7,660 bases of DNA from Oscillospiraceae bacterium (lineage in GTDB: Bacteria > Bacillota > Clostridia > Oscillospirales > Oscillospiraceae), in contig JAITEC010000065.1 of the NCBI GenBank assembly GCA_031282225.1, forward strand, positions 1-7,660, in the 5' to 3' direction. The notes under the pieces are model-generated. The model did no database searches. It had not been told where the DNA came from and saw nothing but the letters and a program-made list of their open reading frames with translations. The position numbers and the translations under genes were made by a program. Positions 1-6,077 of this stretch are shown here, piece after piece (within the stretch, counting starts at the first letter, position 1; each line of letters begins with the position of its first letter).

Positions 1-426
1 GAAGCTGTCGATAAATATAAAAAAACCGTGGAGAGACTGCAGCGCGCGGAACTCAAAGAGGCTCAGGCGGCTCTCAGGCAGCTGTATGAGGAGGACGCGA
101 GACTCGCCTTGTCGTTCGACGAGAGCAGGAAGGCGCGGTATGCTCAGATGCGAGCGGGCGCCACGGACGCGCAGGCGCTCATGCAGTATGACAGGTTTTT
201 CACGCGCATACGGGAGGACAGAGCATCCCTCGCGGAGCGCATTGCGCGGGCGTCCGAAGAGGTGGGCAGGCGCGAGGCGCGGCTCTTGGCTACGATGAGG
301 GAACTGAAAGTATACGGCAAGCTGCGCGAGCGGCAATACGCCGAGTACCTGTCGCAGATGAGGGCGGAAGACGAGAAGAACGTAGGGGACTTGGTATCGT
401 TCGATGTAATAAGTGAGGGCGTGTAG
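1..426 (+). CDS. fliJ: Flagellar export chaperone FliJ (5' partial)
   Basis: FliJ is a small cytoplasmic coiled-coil protein that works with the FliI ATPase at the flagellar type III export gate. The reading frame is open from base 1, and the first in-window residues (EAVDKYKKTVERLQR) match the usual FliJ opening, where an F-x-LE-x-V-x-x-YK-x-x-x-E pattern sits about 8 residues after the initiator Met. I therefore take the gene as starting just outside the window, and the in-frame GTG at 28 as an internal valine. The 141 visible residues are almost all charged heptad-like helix (rich in E, R, A, L, Q), and the length fits the roughly 147-residue family. The stop codon (424-426) overlaps the next gene's GTG by one base, which implies translational coupling. 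Identity rests on coiled-coil composition, N-terminal pattern and operon position; FliJ proteins are poorly conserved. Confidence 0.85.
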   Translation, partial: EAVDKYKKTVERLQRAELKEAQAALRQLYEEDARLALSFDESRKARYAQMRAGATDAQALMQYDRFFTRIREDRASLAERIARASEEVGRREARLLATMRELKVYGKLRERQYAEYLSQMRAEDEKNVGDLVSFDVISEGV

Positions 427-1112
427 TGGCGGAAACAGTTAAACAGGCGGCAGGCGGCGCGCAGGCGGCGGCTCCGGCGGGCGCGAAGAATGGCGCCGGC
501 CTGCTAAGTCACAGGAAGAAAGCCGACGCCGTTGCGGCGCGCCGGGGTCACGCGGGCAAGAAACGGAAACGGCTGGCAATCATGTTAGCCGCGCTGGTGC
601 TGCTGGCGGCCGTCGCCGCGTTTGTCTTTTTGGCTCTCCGGTTCGACTTCATAGGGGCGCGCTCCGCGTTCATAGGCGCCGTCGTTTCACTTGACCCGGA
701 TTACGTGACATTGACAGAGCGCATTGAGGACGCGGACATAAAGATGGCGGAACTCGACGCGCGCGAGGTCGCTGCGCAGGCGGAGGACGCGCGCCTTGAA
801 TCGCTCAGGGCGCAAATCGAGCGTGAGAGAGAAGAGCTGGATGCGGAAGGCTCCGCCGACGGGCGGCGCGACGGTACCGCATATTGGCTGGGGCTGAGCC
901 CGCAAGAGACGGAGGACATCAAGGCGCTCGGGAGGACTTACGCAGCCATGGACGCGGCGGCGGCCGCCGAGATAATGGAGCGGCTGTACACGGTGAACGA
1001 CATGGCCGCGATAATGTACCATATGGCGGACAAACGTGTCGCGCCTATTTTGGAGGCGATGGACAGGCAGCTGGCCGCGCAGGTGACTGAGGTGCTGCTC
1101 GGCAACGGCTGA
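426..1112 (+). CDS. MotE/YlxF-like flagellar membrane protein, MgtE_N-type C-terminus
   Basis: This 228-residue protein begins with an Ala/Gly-rich then Lys/Arg-rich cytoplasmic segment (1-50). One transmembrane helix follows (about 51-71), flanked by KKRKR on its inner side, so most of the protein is probably outside the membrane. Residues 95-140 form a charged coiled coil, and 160-226 resemble the MgtE N-terminal helical domain (a YxxMxAxxAAEIMERL pattern, then AAxIMxxM and APILEAMD). Proteins of this build sit between fliJ and fliK in many Bacillota and are called YlxF or MotE; in other bacteria MotE-type proteins are chaperones for periplasmic motor proteins, so a role in stator or motor assembly is an inference here. 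The GTG start at 426 overlaps the fliJ stop by one base and has only a weak purine site (GAGGG, 415-419). The next internal ATG would fall inside the membrane helix, which supports the GTG. Confidence 0.75.
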   Translation: MAETVKQAAGGAQAAAPAGAKNGAGLLSHRKKADAVAARRGHAGKKRKRLAIMLAALVLLAAVAAFVFLALRFDFIGARSAFIGAVVSLDPDYVTLTERIEDADIKMAELDAREVAAQAEDARLESLRAQIEREREELDAEGSADGRRDGTAYWLGLSPQETEDIKALGRTYAAMDAAAAAEIMERLYTVNDMAAIMYHMADKRVAPILEAMDRQLAAQVTEVLLGNG

Positions 1113-1127
1113 GTTGGCCTATATATT

Positions 1128-1180
1128 TCTCGGGATTGTACAGACGCCGTGCGGCGTGCGGCGCCTGTACAATCCCGAGA
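1128..1180. repeat. Perfect 16-bp inverted repeat in the motE-fliK gap
   Basis: Left arm 1128-1143 (TCTCGGGATTGTACAG) is the exact reverse complement of right arm 1165-1180. The 21-base centre can extend the stem: after one A/C mismatch, CGCCG (1145-1149) pairs with CGGCG (1159-1163), leaving a 9-base loop. No T-run follows on either strand, so it does not look like an intrinsic terminator. The fliK Shine-Dalgarno starts 3 bases after the right arm. It could be an RNA processing or stability hairpin, a regulatory stem, or a copy of a dispersed palindromic repeat (REP- or MITE-like); the sequence alone does not decide. Confidence 0.9.
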
Positions 1181-1183
1181 CGG

Positions 1184-1201
1184 AAGGAGGTGATATGGAT
1201 G
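1184..1201 (+). promoter_or_regulatory. fliK ribosome binding site and two overlapping ATGs
   Basis: AAGGAGGTGAT (1184-1194) is a near-perfect match to the 16S rRNA 3' end. Two ATGs follow in different frames. The one at 1195 is 4 bases from AAGGAGG and opens a 71-codon Gly/Arg-rich frame ending at 1410. The one at 1199 is 8 bases away and opens FliK. Spacing and the downstream FliK domain favour 1199. Confidence 0.8.
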
Positions 1202-2458
1202 ACGATAGATATTATGGGCGCCATGCGCGCGGCGGAGATGCTGCCGACGGCGGCACCGGCGGCGCCGGCGGCGGCGCAGGCCGAACAGGCGGCCGGCGGC
1301 GCCGCAACGGCGGAGGGCGCCGCAGGAGGTTTCGCGCGCGTACTGTCGCGCACGCGCGGGGCGGCGCAGGTCGGAGGGAAAACCGCGGAGGAACAGGCGG
1401 CGGAGACTGACGAGACCGTGGCGGACGAGGCGGACAGCGATGGTTTGGGCGCATTGGCGGCGATGATGGCTCTGCGGGTGCCGGCGGATGCCGAGCCGGG
1501 CGTGTCAATGGAGGCGCCTGTGCCGGCGCAGGACGGCTCCGCCGCCTGCTGCGCGCCGGACGGCGCGAGCGACGTTGGCGGTATGGCGGATATTAGGGAG
1601 ACCGGCAACGCGGCGGAACTCATTCCCATTCTCGAAGGAACTCATGCGGACGGAACTGATAACATCGCTCCGAAAGGCGCGGACACAGGTACGGATTACA
1701 AAAGCGCCGACGCGGATTTGGCACGGATGCCACAGGCAAGGATGCAGACGGGGACACAGCAGCGCATATCGGATAGGGGCGATCCGGCGCCCGCCGAGAT
1801 GCGGGACGATATGCCGTGCCCTTTGGAGAATGCGGATGAGACGCCGCCGGGCGGAGCGGGCGAGGAAGACGCGCGCCAAGGCAGCAAGCCGGGCGACGAT
1901 GACGGGCGCGCGTGGGACTACGCCCTGCCAACGGGCATGGCGACGGACGCGGCGCCGGAACGCGTGGCGGCCGCCGAACAGCTCAAAGCCGCGCCGGCCG
2001 AGCGGCCGGTGGCGCGAGAGGGTCTGTTTGACGCAATGGTGGAAAGGCTGGAGGTCATGCGAGAGGACGGGCGCGCGCAGATGACGGTGGAGTTGCGGCC
2101 CGAGTATCTCGGGCGCGTCACGCTCGAACTGACTTCGGCGCCGGACGGCGGGGTGAACCTGCGCATCAGCGCGGCCGATCCCGGCGTAAAGGGCATGATA
2201 GACGGCCAGGTGGCCGCGCTCGTGGAGAACCTGTCCGGCAAGGGCGTGAGGCTCGAGCGCGTTGATGTGGTGTACACTGGCGTTGGCTCCGGCGGGTACG
2301 ACGGCCTGGGGGAGCGCCCCGGCGAGCGCGACAGCGCGCGCTCTCGCGGCGGGCGCGGGCGTGTTCACGCAACGGCAGTCGGCGCCACTGCGGCAATAGA
2401 TCTGCTGCAGGAGGCGGGGCTGGACGCGCAGGAGAGCGCGTATGAGTACAGCGCGTGA
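1199..2458 (+). CDS. fliK: Flagellar hook-length control protein FliK
   Basis: FliK is exported during hook assembly, measures hook length and triggers the switch of export specificity from hook to filament proteins. The 419-residue product has the typical two-part build. Residues 1-275 are low-complexity, rich in Ala, Gly, Asp, Glu and Pro, without recognisable domain, as expected for the ruler part. Residues 276-361 form the C-terminal Flg_hook domain, with the signature LRPEYLGRVTLEL (299-311), then a GGVNLRISAAD strand and a VAALVENLSGKGVRLERVDV helix-strand that would contact FlhB. The last 58 residues are a variable tail. The ATG at 1199 is chosen because it sits 8 bases after a strong Shine-Dalgarno; an upstream in-frame TTG (1136) lies inside the inverted repeat and lacks a ribosome binding site. 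The N-terminal DNA is very GC-rich and repetitive, a usual source of length variation in fliK. Confidence 0.9.
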   Translation: MTIDIMGAMRAAEMLPTAAPAAPAAAQAEQAAGGAATAEGAAGGFARVLSRTRGAAQVGGKTAEEQAAETDETVADEADSDGLGALAAMMALRVPADAEPGVSMEAPVPAQDGSAACCAPDGASDVGGMADIRETGNAAELIPILEGTHADGTDNIAPKGADTGTDYKSADADLARMPQARMQTGTQQRISDRGDPAPAEMRDDMPCPLENADETPPGGAGEEDARQGSKPGDDDGRAWDYALPTGMATDAAPERVAAAEQLKAAPAERPVAREGLFDAMVERLEVMREDGRAQMTVELRPEYLGRVTLELTSAPDGGVNLRISAADPGVKGMIDGQVAALVENLSGKGVRLERVDVVYTGVGSGGYDGLGERPGERDSARSRGGRGRVHATAVGATAAIDLLQEAGLDAQESAYEYSA

Positions 2459-2495
2459 CGCGGCGCGCCAGATTAACTGAGAGAAGGAATGCAAA

Positions 2496-3158
2496 ATGGC
2501 GGATAGCGTTACGGCGGGAGCATCGGTCTACGAGCAGTATTCATACGAGGACTATGTAATAAACTCGCGCAGGCCGAGCAGTACGCTGGGCAAAAACGAC
2601 TTTCTCAAGCTGCTGTCCGCGCAGCTGCAATATCAAGACCCGCTAGAGCCCGTCAAGGACAGCGACTTCGCGGCACAGCTCGCGCAGTTCTCGTCGCTCG
2701 AGCAGATGCAGAACCTGAATACCACAATGGAGGCGTTCCGCTACTACAGCCTGGTGGGGCAGTACGTGCTTTCGGAGTACAAAAACGAGAGCGGCGCCGA
2801 CGTGGTAGTGGCCGGCATAGTGGACAGGGTTATAACGGGCGGCGACGACACGCTCATACAGATAGGCGACAACCTCGTAAAGGCGTCCACTGTGACGCAG
2901 GTGTACGACAGGGAGCTGTTCTCCGCCGAAAACCCGCTTGTGGAGGCGTCGCGCCTGATTGGCAGGTCCGTGAGGGCGCGCCTGCCCGGCCCCGTGGGCG
3001 AGGACGGCGAGCCCGGCGCGGCGGTGGAGGTCTCGGGCACGGTCACGCGCGTCACGGTAGAGGACGGCGCGGCGGTGGCGTACTTGGAATCGAAGTCGGA
3101 CGACGGCGATGTCACGTCCGCAAAGGCTCCTGTCTCGGGCATTTACGACATATACTAA
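2496..3158 (+). CDS. flgD: Flagellar hook cap / assembly protein FlgD
   Basis: FlgD caps the growing hook outside the cell and lets FlgE subunits polymerise. The N-terminal FlgD domain is clear at residues 28-80: LGKNDFLKLLSAQLQYQDPL (31-50), then EPVKDSDFAAQLAQFSSLEQ (51-70) and MQNLN. After it come what look like two successive copies of the short module that follows this domain in Gram-positive FlgD proteins: 85-138 (LVGQYV ... VAGIVDRV ... VTQVYD) and 154-218 (LIGRSV ... VSGTVTRV ... VSGIYD). The 220-residue length is on the long side for the Bacillota form, consistent with that duplication. The ATG at 2496 follows AGAAGGA (2482-2488) by 7 bases. A 37-base gap separates it from fliK. The N-terminal domain makes the assignment secure; the repeat reading is mine by eye. 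Confidence 0.95.
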   Translation: MADSVTAGASVYEQYSYEDYVINSRRPSSTLGKNDFLKLLSAQLQYQDPLEPVKDSDFAAQLAQFSSLEQMQNLNTTMEAFRYYSLVGQYVLSEYKNESGADVVVAGIVDRVITGGDDTLIQIGDNLVKASTVTQVYDRELFSAENPLVEASRLIGRSVRARLPGPVGEDGEPGAAVEVSGTVTRVTVEDGAAVAYLESKSDDGDVTSAKAPVSGIYDIY

Positions 3159-3166
3159 AAAAACAC

Positions 3167-3194
3167 TTGTTTTTTCCAAAAAACAGTATATACT
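3167..3194 (+). promoter_or_regulatory. Possible internal SigA-type promoter before flgE
   Basis: The 66-base gap between flgD and flgE is strikingly AT-rich in GC-rich surroundings. TTGTTT (3167-3172) and TATACT (3189-3194) are separated by 16 bases. The -10 differs from TATAAT at one position, while the -35 matches TTGACA only in TTG. The same stretch holds an A/T palindrome (3168-3175 with 3178-3185, two-base centre), which without a following T-run is not a convincing terminator. A promoter is plausible but unproven. Confidence 0.3.
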
Positions 3195-3224
3195 AGTCAG
3201 CATAATTTTGGAGGTACGGTTTTT

Positions 3225-4115
3225 ATGATGCGATCGCTTTACTCCGGCATATCCGGACTAAAGAACCACCAGACGAGAATGGACGTAATAGGCAACAACA
3301 TAGCAAACGTGAACACGGCGGGCTTCAAGGCGAGCCGCACGATATTCCAGGACATATACAGCCAGACGTCCCGCAGTGCTGCGGCGCCCGTAGTGGGCGG
3401 CGCCGGCGGCACGAACCCCATGCAGATAGGACTGGGCGTAAAGCTGGCCACAATAGACGTTTTGCACACCCCCGCCGCCATACAGCGCACCGACAGGGAA
3501 CTCGACGCCATGATAGAGGGCGACGGTTTCTTCGCCGTGAGCGAGACGGCGGATGCTGTGGGGGATACAGCCATATACTACACGCGCGCGGGCAACTTCT
3601 ACCTCGACTCCGACGGAAACCTTGTGACGGCCAGCGGTATGTATGTCCGCGGCGTGATGGGAGACGGCAGCGTGGTTGACATTCCGGACGGAGAAATTGA
3701 CGAGGCGAGCTTAGGCACAATCATAATAACGCCCGGTACATACAGCAGCATTGCAATCGACCCGAGCGGCGTCATTCAGGGGATAGACGCGGCTACCGGC
3801 GCGAAAGTACAGATAGCCGCCATAGCCGTCGCCACTTTCATCAACCCCTCGGGACTTGAGAAAATGGGAGACAGCCTCTATGCCGCAACGCCGAACTCCG
3901 GAGCGGTGGGGGGCGATCCCACGGCGCCTATGTACTACCAGGCGGGGACGAACGGGGCGGGAAAGATAAATCCCGGCGGGCTTGAGATGTCGAATGTGGA
4001 CATCGCCACGGAGTTCACGGACATGATAGTCACGCAGCGCGGGTTCCAGGCAAACTCGAGGATAATAACGGTGTCGGACACGCTGCTCGAAGAGCTCGTG
4101 AACCTGAAGCGGTAG
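3225..4115 (+). CDS. flgE: Flagellar hook protein FlgE (short type)
   Basis: FlgE polymerises into the hook, the flexible joint between rod and filament. Residues 4-38 are the N-terminal rod/hook motif (SLYSGISGLKNHQTRMDVIG then NNIANVNTAGFKASR). The middle has the FlgE/FlgG-type stretch DAMIEGDGFFAV (94-105), YYTRAGNFYLDSDGNLVTASG (118-138, given here only as a landmark: its key residues are TRAGNF and DGNLV). The C-terminal Flg_bbr_C domain ends in LEMSNVDIATEFTDMIVTQR (253-272), GFQANSRII and a final helix. At 296 residues this is the short hook form, close to that of Bacillus subtilis (about 264). The FlgG-like core makes FlgG the main alternative, but the position between flgD and flbD decides for FlgE. 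GGAGGT (3210-3215) lies 9 bases before the ATG at 3225; a second ATG at 3228 is less well spaced. Ile codons are 19 of 27 ATA. Confidence 0.92.
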   Translation: MMRSLYSGISGLKNHQTRMDVIGNNIANVNTAGFKASRTIFQDIYSQTSRSAAAPVVGGAGGTNPMQIGLGVKLATIDVLHTPAAIQRTDRELDAMIEGDGFFAVSETADAVGDTAIYYTRAGNFYLDSDGNLVTASGMYVRGVMGDGSVVDIPDGEIDEASLGTIIITPGTYSSIAIDPSGVIQGIDAATGAKVQIAAIAVATFINPSGLEKMGDSLYAATPNSGAVGGDPTAPMYYQAGTNGAGKINPGGLEMSNVDIATEFTDMIVTQRGFQANSRIITVSDTLLEELVNLKR

Positions 4116-4123
4116 GATACGTC

Positions 4124-4354
4124 ATGGTATTGGTAACAAGAATAAATAAAGTCGAGCAGTTCTATGTCAACGAGGACATGATAGAGTTCATAGAGGAGAC
4201 TCCGGATACCGTCATATCGCTCAATACTGGCAAGAAAGTCGTAGTGATGGAGGCGGCGGAGACTGTCATCTCCAGGATACGAGAGCAGAAGGGCATGATA
4301 ATGCGCGCGATAGCCGAGGGCAGCCCGCGCGTTCGCCGTGACATAATACAATGA
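4124..4354 (+). CDS. flbD: FlbD/SwrD family flagellar protein
   Basis: This 76-residue protein belongs to the small FlbD family found beside motA or flgE in Bacillota and spirochetes. In Bacillus subtilis the homologue SwrD raises flagellar torque and is needed for swarming; a stator-supporting role here is inferred from that and from the motAB neighbours. The sequence shows the family pattern: V-TRIN near the start (4-8), FYVNEDMIEFIEETPDTVIS (13-32), LNTGKKVVV (33-41) and a C-terminal helix with VISRIREQKG. The C-terminal tail (about 60-76) is basic and extends a little past the usual family end. It has no signal peptide or membrane helix and is expected to be cytoplasmic. The ATG at 4124 is 8 bases after the flgE stop, with AGGA (4114-4117) overlapping that stop as a weak ribosome binding site. 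Confidence 0.9.
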   Translation: MVLVTRINKVEQFYVNEDMIEFIEETPDTVISLNTGKKVVVMEAAETVISRIREQKGMIMRAIAEGSPRVRRDIIQ

Positions 4355-4362
4355 CGCCGAGA

Positions 4363-4384
4363 GCCCGCAGGCCAAAGGGCGGGC
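4363..4384. repeat. Small GC-rich hairpin in the flbD-motA gap
   Basis: GCCCGC (4363-4368) pairs exactly with GCGGGC (4379-4384) around a 10-base loop. No T-run follows, so it is unlikely to be an intrinsic terminator. It could be an mRNA structure between flbD and motA, or chance in GC-rich DNA. Confidence 0.35.
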
Positions 4385-4401
4385 GCGCATACAGAGCCTG
4401 A

Positions 4402-4423
4402 GAAGGAGAGATGAGTCCATTTG
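4402..4423 (+). promoter_or_regulatory. motA ribosome binding site with long spacing to a TTG start
   Basis: GAAGGAGA (4402-4409) is the only good Shine-Dalgarno before motA. An ATG at 4411 is too close to it (about 2 bases) and out of frame. A TGA at 4412-4414 closes the MotA frame upstream, so TTG at 4421 is the first possible start, about 12 bases after GGAG. Confidence 0.65.
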
Positions 4424-5227
4424 GAAATAACCACGCTATTAGGAATGATACTCGGCGTCGCCGCAATTATAAGCTGCCTGTTGATGGGCGGCGCGACGCT
4501 GGGCGCCTATTACGACTTGGCGTCCGTGATCATAGTCTTAGGGGGCGTAATAGCCTCTACCGTGGTCTCGTACCCGCTTAGCACGCTCAAGAGCCTTGTA
4601 AAAGTCATAGCGATAGCGTTCAAAAAGCAGGACATAGACTTGACAAAAGACATCGACATGATGATAGAGGTCGCCAACGTGGCAAGGCGCGAGGGCATAT
4701 TGGCCTTGGAAGAGACCGTCAACGAGATGGAGGATCCATTCTTCAAAAAGGGCATCATGCTCATCATCGACGGCTCGGAGCAGGAACTGGTCAGGGGCAT
4801 AATGGAGACGGAGCTGTCCTTTATAAAGGACAGGCACAGCACCGCCCAGGCCGTCTTACTCCAGATGTCGTCATACTCCCCGGCATACGGTATGATAGGC
4901 ACGCTCATCGGTCTGATAAATATGCTCGGAGCGCTCACGGAAATGGACTCGTTGGGGCCGAACATGGCCATTGCGCTCGTCACCACATTCTACGGCGTCA
5001 TACTTGCAAACCTCATCTTCACGCCGCTCGGCAAAAAGCTCAAAGCTATAGGCGACGACGAGATACTCCGCAAGGAGCTGCTGCTCGAGGGCATGCTGTC
5101 CATCCAGGACGGCGAGAACCCGAGGCTCATCAGGGAGAAACTCAACTCGTTCATCTCCAACGCGCAGATATCCGCCGCGGGATCGAATACAAAGGCGGGC
5201 GGAGATTCCTCCGGTTCGGCGAGATAA
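4421..5227 (+). CDS. motA: Flagellar stator protein MotA
   Basis: MotA forms, with MotB, the ion-conducting stator that turns the rotor. The 268 residues show four membrane helices: about 4-24, 32-52, 153-174 and 182-203. A large cytoplasmic loop lies between the second and third. Charged residues equivalent to Escherichia coli R90 and E98, which touch FliG, appear as R89 and E97 in ARREGILALE. P154 (YSPAYGMIG) and P234 (GENPRL) align with the conserved P173 and P222. Length matches the Bacillus-type MotA. The TTG start gives MEITTLLGMILG, matching the family opening MDxTTxxGxxLG, whereas the next start (ATG 4445) would cut the first helix. The protein is followed after 16 bases by motB. The C-terminal tail (252-268) is Ser/Gly-rich. 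Whether protons or sodium ions are used cannot be told safely from this subunit. Confidence 0.95.
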   Translation: MEITTLLGMILGVAAIISCLLMGGATLGAYYDLASVIIVLGGVIASTVVSYPLSTLKSLVKVIAIAFKKQDIDLTKDIDMMIEVANVARREGILALEETVNEMEDPFFKKGIMLIIDGSEQELVRGIMETELSFIKDRHSTAQAVLLQMSSYSPAYGMIGTLIGLINMLGALTEMDSLGPNMAIALVTTFYGVILANLIFTPLGKKLKAIGDDEILRKELLLEGMLSIQDGENPRLIREKLNSFISNAQISAAGSNTKAGGDSSGSAR

Positions 5228-5243
5228 AAAAGGGGGGAGACAG

Positions 5244-6059
5244 ATGGCGGCTCCTAGGCGCAGGCAATCGGCGAGCGAAGACGAGGGCGGCGGCGCAAAC
5301 TGGATGGATACATACGGCGATTTAGTTACGCTGCTGCTGTGTTTTTTCGTGCTGCTCTTCTCGTTTTCGAGCGTGGACGCCAAGAAGTGGGAGGCTCTCG
5401 TAGGGGCGTTCTCCGGTTCCACGGCGGTCGCCATCCCGGGTCTCACGCCGGAACAGGTGATAGAAAAGCCGATAACGCTCATAGCGCGCAGTTCCGGCGA
5501 CCAGATAATGAAAAACAAGGAAGACGGCGAAGACGGAGACGACGGCGAGGGCGAATACGTCAACAAGGACGCGTACCTCAATTGGATAGAGCTTCAAAAA
5601 AGGCTAAGCGAGTTCTTGGAATCTAACCGGCTGTCCATCAAGATGGTGGGCGACAGGGACAGGTACTCCGTGACGCTGAGCGTGGGGGACAATGTGTTCT
5701 TCAACTCGGGTGATGCCAGCCTGTTGCCGGAGGCGCTGACCGTGCTCGACAAGCTCACGGAGTTCCTGAAGGACAACGAGTACAGATACGTGATGGTGAC
5801 CATTGAGGGACACACGGACAATGTCCCCATAAATACTTCCCAGTATCCCAGTAACTGGGAGCTGTCCTCGCTCAGGGCGGTAAACACGCTCCACTATATA
5901 GCTGATAAGGGCATACTCGATCCCGACAAGCTGTCCGTGTCGGGGTACAGCGAGTACCACCCCGTCGATACGAACGACACCGAGGCGGGAAAGGCGGCAA
6001 ACAGGCGCGTCGACTTTGTCATCCAAGGCGTGACGGAGTTTGAAACCGAGATCGATTAA
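5244..6059 (+). CDS. motB: Flagellar stator protein MotB
   Basis: MotB anchors the stator to peptidoglycan and carries the ion-binding aspartate. The 271 residues comprise a basic/acidic cytoplasmic tail (1-19) and one membrane helix (about 24-42) starting at WMDTYGDLVTLLLCFFVLLF. D26, six residues after W20, matches the essential D32 of Escherichia coli. A plug/linker region (45-130) follows, then an OmpA-like peptidoglycan-binding domain (about 147-260) with VTIEGHTDNVPI (185-196), NWELSSLRA (204-212) and ANRRVDFVI (252-260). The linker contains a short acidic repeat (93-104). The ATG at 5244 follows a G-rich Shine-Dalgarno (AGGGGGGAG, 5231-5239). Tight spacing to motA and fliL implies co-expression. 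Confidence 0.95.
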   Translation: MAAPRRRQSASEDEGGGANWMDTYGDLVTLLLCFFVLLFSFSSVDAKKWEALVGAFSGSTAVAIPGLTPEQVIEKPITLIARSSGDQIMKNKEDGEDGDDGEGEYVNKDAYLNWIELQKRLSEFLESNRLSIKMVGDRDRYSVTLSVGDNVFFNSGDASLLPEALTVLDKLTEFLKDNEYRYVMVTIEGHTDNVPINTSQYPSNWELSSLRAVNTLHYIADKGILDPDKLSVSGYSEYHPVDTNDTEAGKAANRRVDFVIQGVTEFETEID

Positions 6060-6077
6060 GAAATCTGTGAGGTTACT

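Noticed and set aside
1136..1198. Upstream in-frame TTG as the start of fliK
   Set aside because: It lies inside the inverted repeat, lacks a Shine-Dalgarno, and would translate the palindrome; ATG 1199 has ideal spacing.
1505..2494. A 329-codon open frame on the minus strand across fliK
   Set aside because: It mirrors the GC-rich third-position pattern of fliK, has an Arg/Ala/His-rich product with no known motif, and lies opposite a well-supported gene.
3168..3185. A/T palindrome after flgD as a terminator
   Set aside because: The stem is only A/T-rich with a two-base centre and no T-run after it; the operon evidently continues into flgE.
4411..4581. ATG-started 56-codon frame after flbD
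   Set aside because: It is about 2 bases from the Shine-Dalgarno, overlaps motA in another frame, and has an Arg-rich product without motif.
5468..5475. GCCGATAA, a match to the SigD/sigma-28 -10 box, inside motB
   Set aside because: No TAAA-like -35 at about 15 bases upstream (the place reads CGGA), and it lies within coding sequence.
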